Shown one piece after another: positions 22,379 through 30,397 of a stretch of 33,613 bases of DNA. The DNA is taken from NCBI GenBank assembly GCA_019418025.1, contig DYCR01000023.1:1-33613 (forward strand), in the 5' to 3' direction. Position 1 is the stretch's first letter. Each line of letters opens with the position of its first letter. The stretch is from Clostridiales bacterium (GTDB lineage: Bacteria; Bacillota; Clostridia; Oscillospirales; Oscillospiraceae). Made by a program: the position numbers and the translations under genes. Below the pieces are notes generated by a model. That model did not search any database. It was not told where the DNA came from and saw only the letters and a program-made list of their open reading frames with translations.

Positions 22379-22879
22379 ATGAAATATGCAATTGTTTACA
22401 GCAGCCGTACAGGAAATACGAAGCTTCTGGCCGAAACCCTCCGAGAGAGTCTGCCTGCGGAGGAATGTATTTATTTTGGAACGCCGGACCCGGCGGCCTT
22501 GCAGGCACAGCGGATCTATGTGGGCTTTTGGACCGACAAGGGCAGCTGTGACGGGGAGGTTGCCGAGCTTTTGAAGGCTGTGACCGATCAGGAGATCTTT
22601 CTGTTTGGAACTGCCGGTTTCGGTGGAAGTCAGGAATATTTTGATAAAGTGTTGGATCGTGTGGTCAAGAATCTTCCGGAGGGGGCGCAGCTGGTGGGGC
22701 GCTTTATGTGTCAGGGAAAAATGCCCCTGTCCGTGCGGCAGAGATATGAAGCCATGGCGCAGGGCGACGGAAAGGTCCCCAATATTCAGCAGATGCTCGA
22801 TAATTTTGACAAAGCACTTTCTCACCCCGACGAACGTGACCTAAATGCATTGAGAGCTGCCGTCCCGTCTGTTCGGTAA
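22379..22879 (+). CDS. Flavodoxin-family protein
   Basis: The 166-residue protein begins MKYAIVYSSRTGNTKLLAET; SSRTGNT is the phosphate loop that holds FMN. A second loop around GTAGFGGSQEYFDK (about 79-92) corresponds to the flavin-ring region. Flavodoxins carry electrons between redox enzymes; the partner is not encoded next to it. The C-terminal ~40 residues (MPLSVRQRYEAMAQ...) resemble the extension of flavodoxin-like proteins of gut Clostridia. Start ATG 22379 has TAGGAG about 9 nt upstream. Confidence 0.88.
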   Translation: MKYAIVYSSRTGNTKLLAETLRESLPAEECIYFGTPDPAALQAQRIYVGFWTDKGSCDGEVAELLKAVTDQEIFLFGTAGFGGSQEYFDKVLDRVVKNLPEGAQLVGRFMCQGKMPLSVRQRYEAMAQGDGKVPNIQQMLDNFDKALSHPDERDLNALRAAVPSVR

Positions 22880-22884
22880 ATCGG

Positions 22885-22950
22885 GCCACCCGGCAAAGGC
22901 ATAGCATTCCTTGACACCTCAGATCCGCAATGGTATGATAAACGCAATTT
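22885..22950 (+). repeat. 66-bp direct repeat, copy 1 (promoter-bearing)
   Basis: Matches 24449-24514 at 64 of 66 positions, same orientation, 1,564 bp apart; the two differences are C/T changes inside the promoter spacer. It begins GCCACCCGGCAAAGGCATAG and ends ACGCAATTT. Sequences diverge right at its 3' end. Confidence 0.95.
22911..22939 (+). promoter_or_regulatory. Promoter inside repeat copy 1
   Basis: TTGACA (22911-22916) and TATGAT (22934-22939) separated by 17 bp. It would transcribe the 20-codon ORF at 22972 and run into the hairpin at 23059. Confidence 0.8.
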
Positions 22951-22971
22951 AACGGAAAGGTGCAAAGATCC

Positions 22972-23034
22972 ATGTATATGTATTTCGGTTTTGAGAAAAG
23001 AAACAGAAGCTTTGCCCAGAATGTGCATTGTTAA
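22972..23034 (+). CDS. 20-residue leader peptide ahead of the nitrilase-like gene
   Basis: The peptide MYMYFGFEKRNRSFAQNVHC is encoded between the repeat promoter and a strong terminator; GGAAAGGTG lies about 9 nt before the ATG, and the stop is TAA at 23032. It is rich in aromatic residues in its first half (Y2, Y4, F5, F7) and basic in the middle. The stop codon is 24 nt before the terminator stem. This order (promoter, short peptide, terminator, gene) is the layout of ribosome-mediated attenuators known ahead of amino-acid operons and of several antibiotic-resistance genes. Expression is inferred. Confidence 0.5.
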   Translation: MYMYFGFEKRNRSFAQNVHC

Positions 23035-23058
23035 CACCCAATAACATGAGTACATCGA

Positions 23059-23093
23059 AAAGGCGCAGGCTTCAGCCTGCGCCTTTGTGTTTT
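23059..23093 (+). terminator. Strong terminator between the leader peptide and the nitrilase-like gene
   Basis: AAAGGCGCAGGC (23059-23070), loop TTCA, GCCTGCGCCTTT (23075-23086), then GTGTTTT. It lies only 14 bp before the next ATG, and no other promoter is visible in between, so it probably works as an attenuator. Confidence 0.85.
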
Positions 23094-23106
23094 AAGGGGG
23101 AGCTAT

Positions 23107-23814
23107 ATGAGAATCGGACTTGCGGCATACAGATTTAAAAACAAAGATGTGGAATATAATATCAGGCAAATGGAAAAGGCATTGAAGGAGAGTCAAGGGA
23201 AAGCAGACCTTCTGTGTTTCGGTGAGACCTTTTTGCAGGGGTTCGATTCTCTTTGCTGGGATTTTCAAATAGATAAAGATATAGCAATCACACAGAACAG
23301 CGCAGTTATGCAACGGATTTGCAGTCTTACAGTGAAGTATCAGACAGATCTGCTGTTTGGGTATGTGGAACGGGAAGGAGATACACTGTTTTCATCCTGT
23401 GCTGTGGTTGAACAGGGGAAAATAATCCATAATTATCGCCGCATTTCTAAAAACTGGAAGGAATACAGCAGGACGGACGGCCATTACCGTGAAGGAACTG
23501 CAACCGATGAGCTTTTGTATCATGGAAGAAATATCATGATTGCCTTGTGCGGTGACCTATGGCTGTTTCCGGAACGCTTCAAAACCGATGACTTGCTGAT
23601 CTGGCCGGTCTATGTGAATTTCGATCTGGAAGAATGGGAAGCTTATGAGCAGGACTATGCAGACCAGGCTCTGCTTGCCAGTCGACAAGCGCTGATGATC
23701 AATTCCATTACAGACAATCCGATTTCTCACGGAAATGCTTTCTATTTCTATGATGGTAAGGTGAAACAGAAATTGGGTTATGATACGGAAGCAGTGCTGA
23801 TCGTGGAGGTATGA
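23107..23814 (+). CDS. Carbon-nitrogen hydrolase (nitrilase superfamily) protein
   Basis: The 235-residue product shows the nitrilase order: catalytic Glu in LLCFGETFLQGFD (E40), the lysine region HNYRRISKNWKEY (about 108-120) and the nucleophile in IALCGDLW (C148). The usual lysine position after YR is arginine, so K115 or K118 must supply the catalytic lysine, or activity is altered. Length is slightly below the usual 260-280. Such enzymes hydrolyse amide or nitrile bonds; the substrate is unknown. Start ATG 23107 has AAGGGGGAG about 6 nt upstream. It has no private promoter and depends on read-through of the terminator before it. It lies between the two 66-bp repeats. Confidence 0.82.
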   Translation: MRIGLAAYRFKNKDVEYNIRQMEKALKESQGKADLLCFGETFLQGFDSLCWDFQIDKDIAITQNSAVMQRICSLTVKYQTDLLFGYVEREGDTLFSSCAVVEQGKIIHNYRRISKNWKEYSRTDGHYREGTATDELLYHGRNIMIALCGDLWLFPERFKTDDLLIWPVYVNFDLEEWEAYEQDYADQALLASRQALMINSITDNPISHGNAFYFYDGKVKQKLGYDTEAVLIVEV

Positions 23815-23876
23815 GTACCTGTTTAAGCAGCATATGTACTGGGCAGGGGTGATTGACATTCGGGGAGTGAACATCG

Positions 23877-24425
23877 ATGAAATTGGAAACCAACCGACTA
23901 ACTGTGCGCAACTTTGTGAAGGCAGATGCATCTGATCTTTACGAAATTCTTGGCGATGCAGAAACGATGAAATATTGTGAACAGCCCTATGATTTTGAGA
24001 AAACGAAGAATTTCTTGAATGAATTCTGTATTGCACGAGAAGGTGCAGCTGCGGCAGTCCATAAGCAAAGTGGAAAAGTAATTGGGTATATTCTGTTCAA
24101 TGAATATACGGGGAATGTTTACGAAATGGGATGGTTTTTCAATCAGAAGTTCTGGAAACAAGGATATGCGTATGAAGCCTGCCAAGCAGTCATTGATTAT
24201 GCATTTGCCAAGCTGCATGCACACAAGATTTTTGCCGAAACCATTGACCCCGTGAAGTCTGTTGCTCTGATGAAGAAATTAGGGATGCAGCTTGAGGGAA
24301 TGCAGCGCAGCCATGTGAAGGACTTGACAGGGCGATGGAGCGACCTGTATTTATATGGTTTATTGGGAGAAGATTTGCAACAATATCAAAAGAATTGTGA
24401 TAACATGACTTATACGACTCGCTGA
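23877..24425 (+). CDS. GNAT-family N-acetyltransferase (RimJ/RimL-like)
   Basis: 182 residues with the RimJ/RimL pattern: LETNRLTVRNFVKADASDLY (about 3-22), the beta4 segment KVIGYILFNE, the acetyl-CoA loop region MGWFFNQKFWKQGYAYEACQ (about 83-102, with Q/K-x-x-G-Y/A) and the end ALMKKLGMQLEGMQR. It transfers acetyl groups to amines of proteins, small molecules or drugs; the target is unknown. ATG 23877 has GGGGAG 9 nt upstream. It follows the nitrilase gene by 62 bp and is probably cotranscribed. Use of A/T-ending codons is higher than in the core genes nearby. Confidence 0.88.
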   Translation: MKLETNRLTVRNFVKADASDLYEILGDAETMKYCEQPYDFEKTKNFLNEFCIAREGAAAAVHKQSGKVIGYILFNEYTGNVYEMGWFFNQKFWKQGYAYEACQAVIDYAFAKLHAHKIFAETIDPVKSVALMKKLGMQLEGMQRSHVKDLTGRWSDLYLYGLLGEDLQQYQKNCDNMTYTTR

Positions 24426-24448
24426 GCCAATTGGAAATCTACGCCTAT

Positions 24449-24514
24449 GCCACCCGGCAAAGGCATAGCATTCCTTGACACTTTAGATCCGCAATGGTAT
24501 GATAAACGCAATTT
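24449..24514 (+). repeat. 66-bp direct repeat, copy 2 (promoter-bearing)
   Basis: The second copy of 22885-22950, with TTGACA at 24475-24480 and TATGAT at 24498-24503 (17-bp spacer). It faces the AraC gene convergently; I see no clear gene for it to transcribe before the hairpin at 24657. The 23-bp repeat begins 27 bp after its end. Confidence 0.93.
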
Positions 24515-24540
24515 TAGGATTCTTCTGCTTTCACTCACCC

Positions 24541-24563
24541 TATGGGTCAGGGTGTGGGTCAAA
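24541..24563 (+). repeat. 23-bp direct repeat, left copy
   Basis: Starts TATGGGTCAGGGTGTGGGTC and continues AAA; identical to 32380-32402, 7,839 bp away in the same orientation. It contains an internal TGGGTCA...TGGGTCA repeat. It is a possible attachment-type site or a dispersed genomic repeat. Confidence 0.85.
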
Positions 24564-24656
24564 CCGCTGTTGACAGATGTTCTTCGCTCTGGACGCAGCC
24601 TCCCCACTCGCTTTTGCAGGAAGGACTGAATGTTCAAGTTATTCTGATTTTTATAG

Positions 24657-24710
24657 CAGCAGCCAGAGAGCACCATCTATGAATGGCACTCTCTGGCTGC
24701 TGTTTATTCA
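24657..24710. terminator. Terminator at the araC-family gene end
   Basis: A perfect 14-bp stem (24657-24670 with 24689-24702). The T-rich tail is on the plus strand (TTTATTCATTTCTTT), so it mainly stops transcripts from repeat copy 2; it also lies directly after the AraC stop codon on the minus strand. Confidence 0.75.
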
Positions 24711-25723
24711 TTTCTTTGTGAAAGCTTGCGATATTCAGACGGATTTAATCCCGTACTGCTTCGGAAATCCTTGGAAAACCGGCCTGCATTGCTGTAACCA
24801 ACCGTTAAGGCGATTTGTTCGATAGAAAAATCTGTGGTAGCAAGCAGGTTTTCACCCTGACTTAATCGGCGCTGACGAATATACTCGGTGATCGTACATC
24901 CATATACCTGATGAAAAGACTTTTTCAGCTTTGTGGTTCCCATACAGGCTATTTTTGCAAGCTGCTCCAACAATATAGTGCGGTTGTAATGATCATTCAT
25001 ATAAGCGGCAATATTGCCAAGAGCCTCTCTGTCCTCCTGACTGACAGGAAGGGGCTCTTGCTTGGGATGTGTTTGGGTATGCTGTATCATCAACGCAACC
25101 GCCTCAGATACCTTACTGCGATAAAACAGTCTGGCAGCCATGCCTTCTCCCCGATAGCTTTGTACCTGCCGCAATAAGGTCACCATTTCAGGAAAATCAT
25201 TTGTCTGGTCGATCTCCTGAAATGCTTCATAGGGGTTTTGATACTCGACGGGAAAGACTTTCTTCAAATACTGCTGATAATAGGCAGGAAAAATTTCAAT
25301 GCTTACCGATTTGATCGGCACATTTTTATGGTAAAGGGTTTTGCACGGATGCCGATTTCCAAAAAAGGTTTTGACACAGCCAGCCGTTAGTCTGCGATAG
25401 GGCATAAATTCTTCGCCGGATACCGATTCACAATAGACAATGCTAAGGCTGTCGGGCCAATTCAGCGCCTGTGGATCAAAAAGCTGATCCTGCCGAAAGA
25501 AAAAATTCTGTATTTTAATATTGAAAAGGTCATCCTCGCTGTATAACCAAAAGAAGCCCTCGCATATGTCCTGTTTTACAGCCAGACATTGCCCTGCGGG
25601 AGAAAACTCTTTTGGCGTGGGGATGGGATAAAATTTGCAGCACTGTAAAAGTTCCTCTTCATAATTCAAAATAACACACCTGCTTTCAGACACATCAGAC
25701 GCTTTTTCAGACAGATGAGGCAT
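24704..25723 (-). CDS. AraC-family transcriptional regulator
   Basis: 339 residues. The C-terminal ~100 hold two helix-turn-helix motifs: LLEQLAKIACMGTTKLKKSF (about 255-274) and SIEQIALTVGYSNAGRFSKD (about 302-321), then the family ending STGLNPSEYR. The N-terminal ~200 residues are a ligand-binding part of the PchR/YbtA-like kind. Those relatives activate siderophore uptake genes when they bind a ferric siderophore. ATG 25723 is taken because GGGGGGG is 4 nt upstream; an ATG nine codons earlier has none. It diverges from the ECF/ABC operon, which it probably controls through the TAACTC repeats. Confidence 0.9.
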   Translation of the reverse strand: MPHLSEKASDVSESRCVILNYEEELLQCCKFYPIPTPKEFSPAGQCLAVKQDICEGFFWLYSEDDLFNIKIQNFFFRQDQLFDPQALNWPDSLSIVYCESVSGEEFMPYRRLTAGCVKTFFGNRHPCKTLYHKNVPIKSVSIEIFPAYYQQYLKKVFPVEYQNPYEAFQEIDQTNDFPEMVTLLRQVQSYRGEGMAARLFYRSKVSEAVALMIQHTQTHPKQEPLPVSQEDREALGNIAAYMNDHYNRTILLEQLAKIACMGTTKLKKSFHQVYGCTITEYIRQRRLSQGENLLATTDFSIEQIALTVGYSNAGRFSKDFRSSTGLNPSEYRKLSQRNE

Positions 25724-25779
25724 AATGCCCCCCCGTTTATTGAAAAGCATTCTAAATTGTGTACTATATGGAGTGATGA

Positions 25780-25797
25780 GTTAACTCAGACTAACTC
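25780..25797. promoter_or_regulatory. Possible AraC operator and activated promoter of the ECF/ABC operon
   Basis: TAACTC occurs at 25782-25787 and 25792-25797, a 10-bp (one helical turn) direct repeat, with the palindrome GAGTTAACTC at 25778-25787. A weak -35/-10 pair, TTAACT (25781-25786) and TATCAC 17 bp further, overlaps it. Weak boxes under an operator suit an activated promoter. Confidence 0.45.
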
Positions 25798-25860
25798 GTA
25801 GACTATCACAGATCAAAGTGAAAGTCAAACAGTACGGATATACATAGGAGGAACGATCAG

Positions 25861-26463
25861 ATGAATCAAGCTAAAAAGGGACTGTCTGTAAAAGATTTGA
25901 TTATTACCGGAGTGTTCACCGCACTCATTTTCGGGTGCGTCATGATAGGCGGCGGCTTTTTTGCGGCGGCACCTGCGCTGACCTTTTATTTTCCGGTGGG
26001 TGCATCCCTGCTTGCCGGTCCGGTCTATCTTTTGATGATCGCCAAGGTGAAGAACTTCAGCTCTGTCACCATTACAGGTGTGATTATGGCTCTGTTCACC
26101 TTTATGACCGGAATGCACCCCTGCATGAGTCTTGGGTATCTTATGGGCGGCATACTGGCTGATCTGGCGGCAAAGCTTGGAAGGCACAGCAGCGGCAAAA
26201 TGAACATTCTTTCCTACATCATATTTAGTCTGGGGAATACCGGTTCCTATCTCGCTTACTTTATTGCTCCCGAATCATGGGTTCGTTTTATGCTGGAAGG
26301 GGAGCGGGCTACGCAGGATTATGTGGATATTATGAGTGAAAGTGCCAACACCTTCGTTTTGGTCACCATGCTGGCCGGAACGGTTCTGGTGGCTGCACTA
26401 AGCGCCTTTGTGGGAAGCAGATTGCTGAAAAAGCAGTTTGAAAAAGCCGGTATTACGAAATGA
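25861..26463 (+). CDS. ECF transporter S component, Trep_Strep/MptD type
   Basis: A 200-residue membrane protein with five or six hydrophobic segments, opening KKGLSVKDLIITGVFTALIF, followed by GGGFFAAAPALTFYFPVGAS and GMHPCMSLGYLMGGILADLA. This matches the Trep_Strep family used as S component in ECF-like transporters. The S component binds the substrate and is driven by the T and A subunits encoded next. The ligand is unknown. Start ATG 25861 has AGGAGG 9 nt upstream. Its stop overlaps the next ATG (ATGA, 26460-26463). Confidence 0.88.
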   Translation: MNQAKKGLSVKDLIITGVFTALIFGCVMIGGGFFAAAPALTFYFPVGASLLAGPVYLLMIAKVKNFSSVTITGVIMALFTFMTGMHPCMSLGYLMGGILADLAAKLGRHSSGKMNILSYIIFSLGNTGSYLAYFIAPESWVRFMLEGERATQDYVDIMSESANTFVLVTMLAGTVLVAALSAFVGSRLLKKQFEKAGITK

Positions 26464-27173
26464 AAAGGCAAGCCGGAAACGAATCACCATTTGACTCTCG
26501 ATGCAAAATCATTTTGCTGATCATCACGGTTTTTATTGCCACACAGGCACCCAAACTCTCTTTTTTGTGTGGTCTTATGCTGTTGATTGCTCTGTTTTCT
26601 GTTTTTTGCGGAAAAGGCAAAGCAGCGTGCATCAATTTGCTTGTGTTTACGGCGCTTTATGCCACCCGGACACTGGCGCTCCAAATGAGACCGGGCGGCG
26701 TACAAACCATGATTCTGGCTTGGCTGAGCCTGATGTATCAGGTATATCCCTGCGGCTTTATGGCAGGGATCATCCTATCAACCACCAAAATCAATGAATT
26801 TTTGACGGCCATGACAAAGGCGCGTGTTTCCCCAAAAATAACTATTCCAATGGCTGTCATGCTGCGGTATCTGCCCACCATTCGGGAAGATTGGGATTTT
26901 ATCAAAGATGCCATGCGTATGCGCGATATTTCCCCGACCCTCTGGGGATTCCTGACAAATCCGACTCTGACAGTGGAGTGTCTTTATACGCCCCTTCTGA
27001 TTTCCGCTTCCCGTGCGGCAGATGAACTGACGGTTGCCGCAGTGACAAGAGGTGTGGAAGCGCCCAACCGGCGGAGCTGTCTTGTGCAGGTTCATTTTGC
27101 CATACGGGATTATGTGGCAATTTTGATCTTTGCGACTTATTTTATTGCCATGAAGTTTGGAGGCGCAGCATGA
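26460..27173 (+). CDS. ECF transporter T component (EcfT/CbiQ family)
   Basis: 237 residues with about five membrane helices. The two cytoplasmic coupling motifs are present: DAMRMRDISPT (about 143-153) and AVTRGVEAPNRR (about 193-204), where the Ala-Arg-x motifs contact the ATPase. It links the S component to the ATPase and scaffolds the complex in the membrane. ATG overlaps the upstream stop and its own stop overlaps the next start (ATGA at 27170-27173), a sign of translational coupling and fixed stoichiometry. Confidence 0.9.
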   Translation: MKRQAGNESPFDSRCKIILLIITVFIATQAPKLSFLCGLMLLIALFSVFCGKGKAACINLLVFTALYATRTLALQMRPGGVQTMILAWLSLMYQVYPCGFMAGIILSTTKINEFLTAMTKARVSPKITIPMAVMLRYLPTIREDWDFIKDAMRMRDISPTLWGFLTNPTLTVECLYTPLLISASRAADELTVAAVTRGVEAPNRRSCLVQVHFAIRDYVAILIFATYFIAMKFGGAA

Positions 27174-28627
27174 TTCGGTTTAAAGATGTTTCCTTTTCCT
27201 ATTCAGACGAGACTGAGATGGATAATGGGGTGCAAAACATCAATCTGACGATCCGCAAAGGAGAATGCGTACTGCTCTGCGGCTCAAGCGGCTGTGGAAA
27301 AACCACCTTGCTGAAGTTGATGAACGGACTCATCCCTCACTATTTTCAAGGCAGACTCTCCGGCTCTGTATATATCGAAGGGCATAAAACAGCAGACACA
27401 CCCATGCACGCCCTGTCTAAATTTGTGGGCACCGTATTCCAAAATCCCAAAACACAGTTTTTCAACGTGGATGTGGACAGCGAAATCGTTTTCGGTGCGG
27501 AAAATCACGGTGTTTTGCAGAGTACATTAAAAAGCAGGTTAGACCAGACACTCCATACGCTTCATTTGGAGGACCTGCAGGGACGCAATATCTTTGAGCT
27601 TTCCGGTGGTGAAAAGCAAAAGGTTGCTTTTGCATCTGTCTATCATATGAATCCTGACATCTATCTTCTGGACGAGCCATCTTCCAATCTGGATGCTGCG
27701 GCTATCAAAGATTTGAGGGCATATCTGTATCAACTGAAATCCGAAGGAAAAACAGTTGTAATTGCAGAACATCGTCTTTATTATTGTTGGGATTTTGCAG
27801 ACCGTATTCTCTATCTCAACAACGGGAGAATCGAAAATGATTTTTCATCAGATGCATTCCAATCACTTCCCGACGTGCAGCGTATCAAAATGGGGCTGCG
27901 CACCATCCGTCTGGAGGACGTTCTTCCTCCGGAGCGTGACATATCTTATCGAAAAAACTTACTGCAAGTGAAGCAGCTGACCATCAGCAGAAAAAAACGA
28001 CCGATTCTAAAGGATATCTCCTTTTCTGCCGGAATTGGGGAAATTATCGGCGTGGCCGGAAAGAACGGTGCCGGAAAAACCACGCTGCTGCGAACACTTT
28101 GCGGTCTCCACAAGGAATATGCAGGTACCTTTTCATGGAACGGTCAGCCTCTCAAAGATAAACAACGATGCAAACGATCATACATGGTAATGCAGGATGT
28201 GAACTACCAGTTGTTTGCAGAAAGTGTGGAAGCCGAATGCGGCTTCGGCATTCAAAATGCAGATCAGCAGCGGATAGAACAAACCTTGTGCATGCTGGAA
28301 TTGGATCAGCTGAAGGAGCGGCATCCAAATACATTGTCAGGCGGACAAAAACAGCGCTTGGCCGTCTCAGTCAGTATCGTTTGCGGGAAGGAGGTGCTTG
28401 TTTTTGATGAGCCAACCTCCGGCCTTGATTATAAAAGTATGGAGCAAGTGAGCGGGCTGCTGAAAATGCTGGCACAGAATGCAGTGATCTTTGTGGTAAC
28501 GCATGATTATGAATTCCTGTGTAAAACCTGTACCCGTATGATCCGGCTTGAGGACGGAGCGATCTCTATGGATATTCCTGTTTGCAAAGAACTGGAGACC
28601 CAGCTGCGCAAAGGAATCCTGCTGTAA
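27170..28627 (+). CDS. ECF ATPase with two fused ABC domains
   Basis: 485 residues. Domain 1 has Walker A CGSSGCGKTTL (about 36-46), the Q-loop FQNPKTQFF, signature LSGGEKQK and Walker B IYLLDEPSS. Domain 2 (from about 260) has Walker A GKNGAGKTTL, signature LSGGQKQR and Walker B LVFDEPTSGLD. Thus EcfA1 and EcfA2 are one polypeptide, as in some vitamin and metal ECF systems. It hydrolyses ATP for the S/T pair. All catalytic motifs are intact. 12 bp separate it from the next gene. Confidence 0.92.
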   Translation: MIRFKDVSFSYSDETEMDNGVQNINLTIRKGECVLLCGSSGCGKTTLLKLMNGLIPHYFQGRLSGSVYIEGHKTADTPMHALSKFVGTVFQNPKTQFFNVDVDSEIVFGAENHGVLQSTLKSRLDQTLHTLHLEDLQGRNIFELSGGEKQKVAFASVYHMNPDIYLLDEPSSNLDAAAIKDLRAYLYQLKSEGKTVVIAEHRLYYCWDFADRILYLNNGRIENDFSSDAFQSLPDVQRIKMGLRTIRLEDVLPPERDISYRKNLLQVKQLTISRKKRPILKDISFSAGIGEIIGVAGKNGAGKTTLLRTLCGLHKEYAGTFSWNGQPLKDKQRCKRSYMVMQDVNYQLFAESVEAECGFGIQNADQQRIEQTLCMLELDQLKERHPNTLSGGQKQRLAVSVSIVCGKEVLVFDEPTSGLDYKSMEQVSGLLKMLAQNAVIFVVTHDYEFLCKTCTRMIRLEDGAISMDIPVCKELETQLRKGILL

Positions 28628-28642
28628 AAGAGGGGGATTATG

Positions 28643-30397
28643 ATGAAACAAAAAAATGAAAATCCAGTCGGATTGCTCCTTTCCTGGGCGGGAAAGGACA
28701 AGCGATATTTAGTGGCATCTGTGCTTTGCGCGTTTGTCAGCGGTCTATTTGTTATCGGCTCTTATATGGGTATTTATCATTTGATGGATGCGGTTTTGTC
28801 TAAGACGATAACCATACAGATACTATCACAGAATATATTGCTGATTGCGGTTACAACGGTGCTTCGCATGGTCACAATGGCGGCCTCCGGTGTGCTTTCT
28901 CACAAAGGGGCCTATGGTGCGCTGTTTCGGGTCCGCTGCATGATCACTCAGCATCTGGCCAAGGTACCGCTGGGTGCATTGAACGAAAAAAGCACCGGTC
29001 AGATGAAAACCGTGCTTAATGAGGATATTGAAAAGCTGGAACTTTGCCTTGCGCACAACATCCCTGAGCTTGTAGCCTATCTGACAGGGCCTGTGGTGAT
29101 TTTCGCTTATTTACTCACAGTAAATGTGCCACTTGCCTTAATTTCATTGATACCCCTGCCGTTGGCTGCCATGGTGATGATGCAGCTTTTCAAGGGGATG
29201 ATGGGCTCTATGGAAACCATGAATCGTTCTCTGGGCAGCTTTAACTCCGTGATGATTGAATATGTGCGGGGCATGCGGCTCATTAAAGCCTTTCATATGG
29301 GTACTGCGTCCTTTGAAAGATTTTCCTCCGCGATCCATGAAGAAAACCGGGTGTGGAATACGCTTTCCCGCAAGATGGGTCCGCCCTTTGCCATTTTCAC
29401 GATCCTGTTGGAAAGCGGCATGGTTTTGCTTGTTCCCATTGGAGGCTTGCTTTTCTTAAAAGGCTCCGTCTCGGCCAGTGTATTTTTGATGTTTGCCTAT
29501 GTGGGCTCACTTTACCTGACTGAGCTAATTCCCCTGCAGCAGCTTGGCACTACCTTTGCCGAAGCTTTGAACGGCGTACGGAAAACGAAAGAAATATTGG
29601 ATTTGCCTGTGTGTGAAGGCAGCGAAAGTTTTCCTCAGCAGTACGATGTGACGCTTTCCCATGTGAGCTTTTCCTATGATGGAAAAACCGAGGTATTGCA
29701 GAATTGCGATCTTTCAGTCAAGCAGGGAGAGAAAATTGCATTGATCGGGGCCTCTGGTGCCGGAAAAAGCACGATCGTGCAGCTCATTTCCCGCTTTTAT
29801 GACGTACAAAAAGGGGCCGTACTTATCGGCGGCACAGATGTGAGGGACATTTGCTATGAGGAAATTCTTGCGCACATCTCTATCGTGTTTCAGAAAACCT
29901 TTCTGACCAGAGATTCCGTGTTGGAAAACATCCGCATGGGGTCGGATGCCTCCTTGGAGGAGGTACGGCATGCAGCAAGGCGGGCCCAGATCGACGATTT
30001 TATCATGTCTCTTCCAGATGGATATGATACCAAGGTAGGCAGCTTCGGCTCTCGCTTTTCAGGCGGGGAACGGCAGCGCATTGCCATTGCACGAGCCATT
30101 TTGAAAGATGCGCCTATTTTGATTTTAGACGAAGCAACCTCGGCAGCGGACCCTGAAAATCAGGTGGAAATCGACAGAGCGATTGATGAGCTGTGCAAAA
30201 ACAAGACGGTATTTATTGTAGCGCACAGACTAGGGGCGGTCAGGCTGTGTGACCGGATCGCAGTGGTGGAGCAGCAAACCATCACCCATGTGGGTACCCA
30301 CAGCGAGGTATTGGAAAAAAGTGATTACTATCGCAGGGCGTGGCAAAATTATCAGGCAGCACGCTCCATGGTATATGGCTGTAAGGAGGCAGAGTGA
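28643..30397 (+). CDS. ABC transporter, fused permease-ATPase (first of a pair)
   Basis: 584 residues: six membrane helices (about 20-310) of the type I exporter fold, then an ABC domain with Walker A GASGAGKST (about 372-380), Q-loop FQKTFLTRDS, signature FSGGERQRIA and Walker B ILILDEATSAADP. Fused pairs of this kind form heterodimers; YbtP/YbtQ and IrtA/IrtB import iron-siderophores in spite of the exporter fold. Import here is inference. Two ATGs in a row are possible; 28643 is preferred because AGGGGG is 6 nt away, against 3 nt for 28640. The stop overlaps the next ATG (ATGA, 30394-30397). Confidence 0.9.
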   Translation: MKQKNENPVGLLLSWAGKDKRYLVASVLCAFVSGLFVIGSYMGIYHLMDAVLSKTITIQILSQNILLIAVTTVLRMVTMAASGVLSHKGAYGALFRVRCMITQHLAKVPLGALNEKSTGQMKTVLNEDIEKLELCLAHNIPELVAYLTGPVVIFAYLLTVNVPLALISLIPLPLAAMVMMQLFKGMMGSMETMNRSLGSFNSVMIEYVRGMRLIKAFHMGTASFERFSSAIHEENRVWNTLSRKMGPPFAIFTILLESGMVLLVPIGGLLFLKGSVSASVFLMFAYVGSLYLTELIPLQQLGTTFAEALNGVRKTKEILDLPVCEGSESFPQQYDVTLSHVSFSYDGKTEVLQNCDLSVKQGEKIALIGASGAGKSTIVQLISRFYDVQKGAVLIGGTDVRDICYEEILAHISIVFQKTFLTRDSVLENIRMGSDASLEEVRHAARRAQIDDFIMSLPDGYDTKVGSFGSRFSGGERQRIAIARAILKDAPILILDEATSAADPENQVEIDRAIDELCKNKTVFIVAHRLGAVRLCDRIAVVEQQTITHVGTHSEVLEKSDYYRRAWQNYQAARSMVYGCKEAE

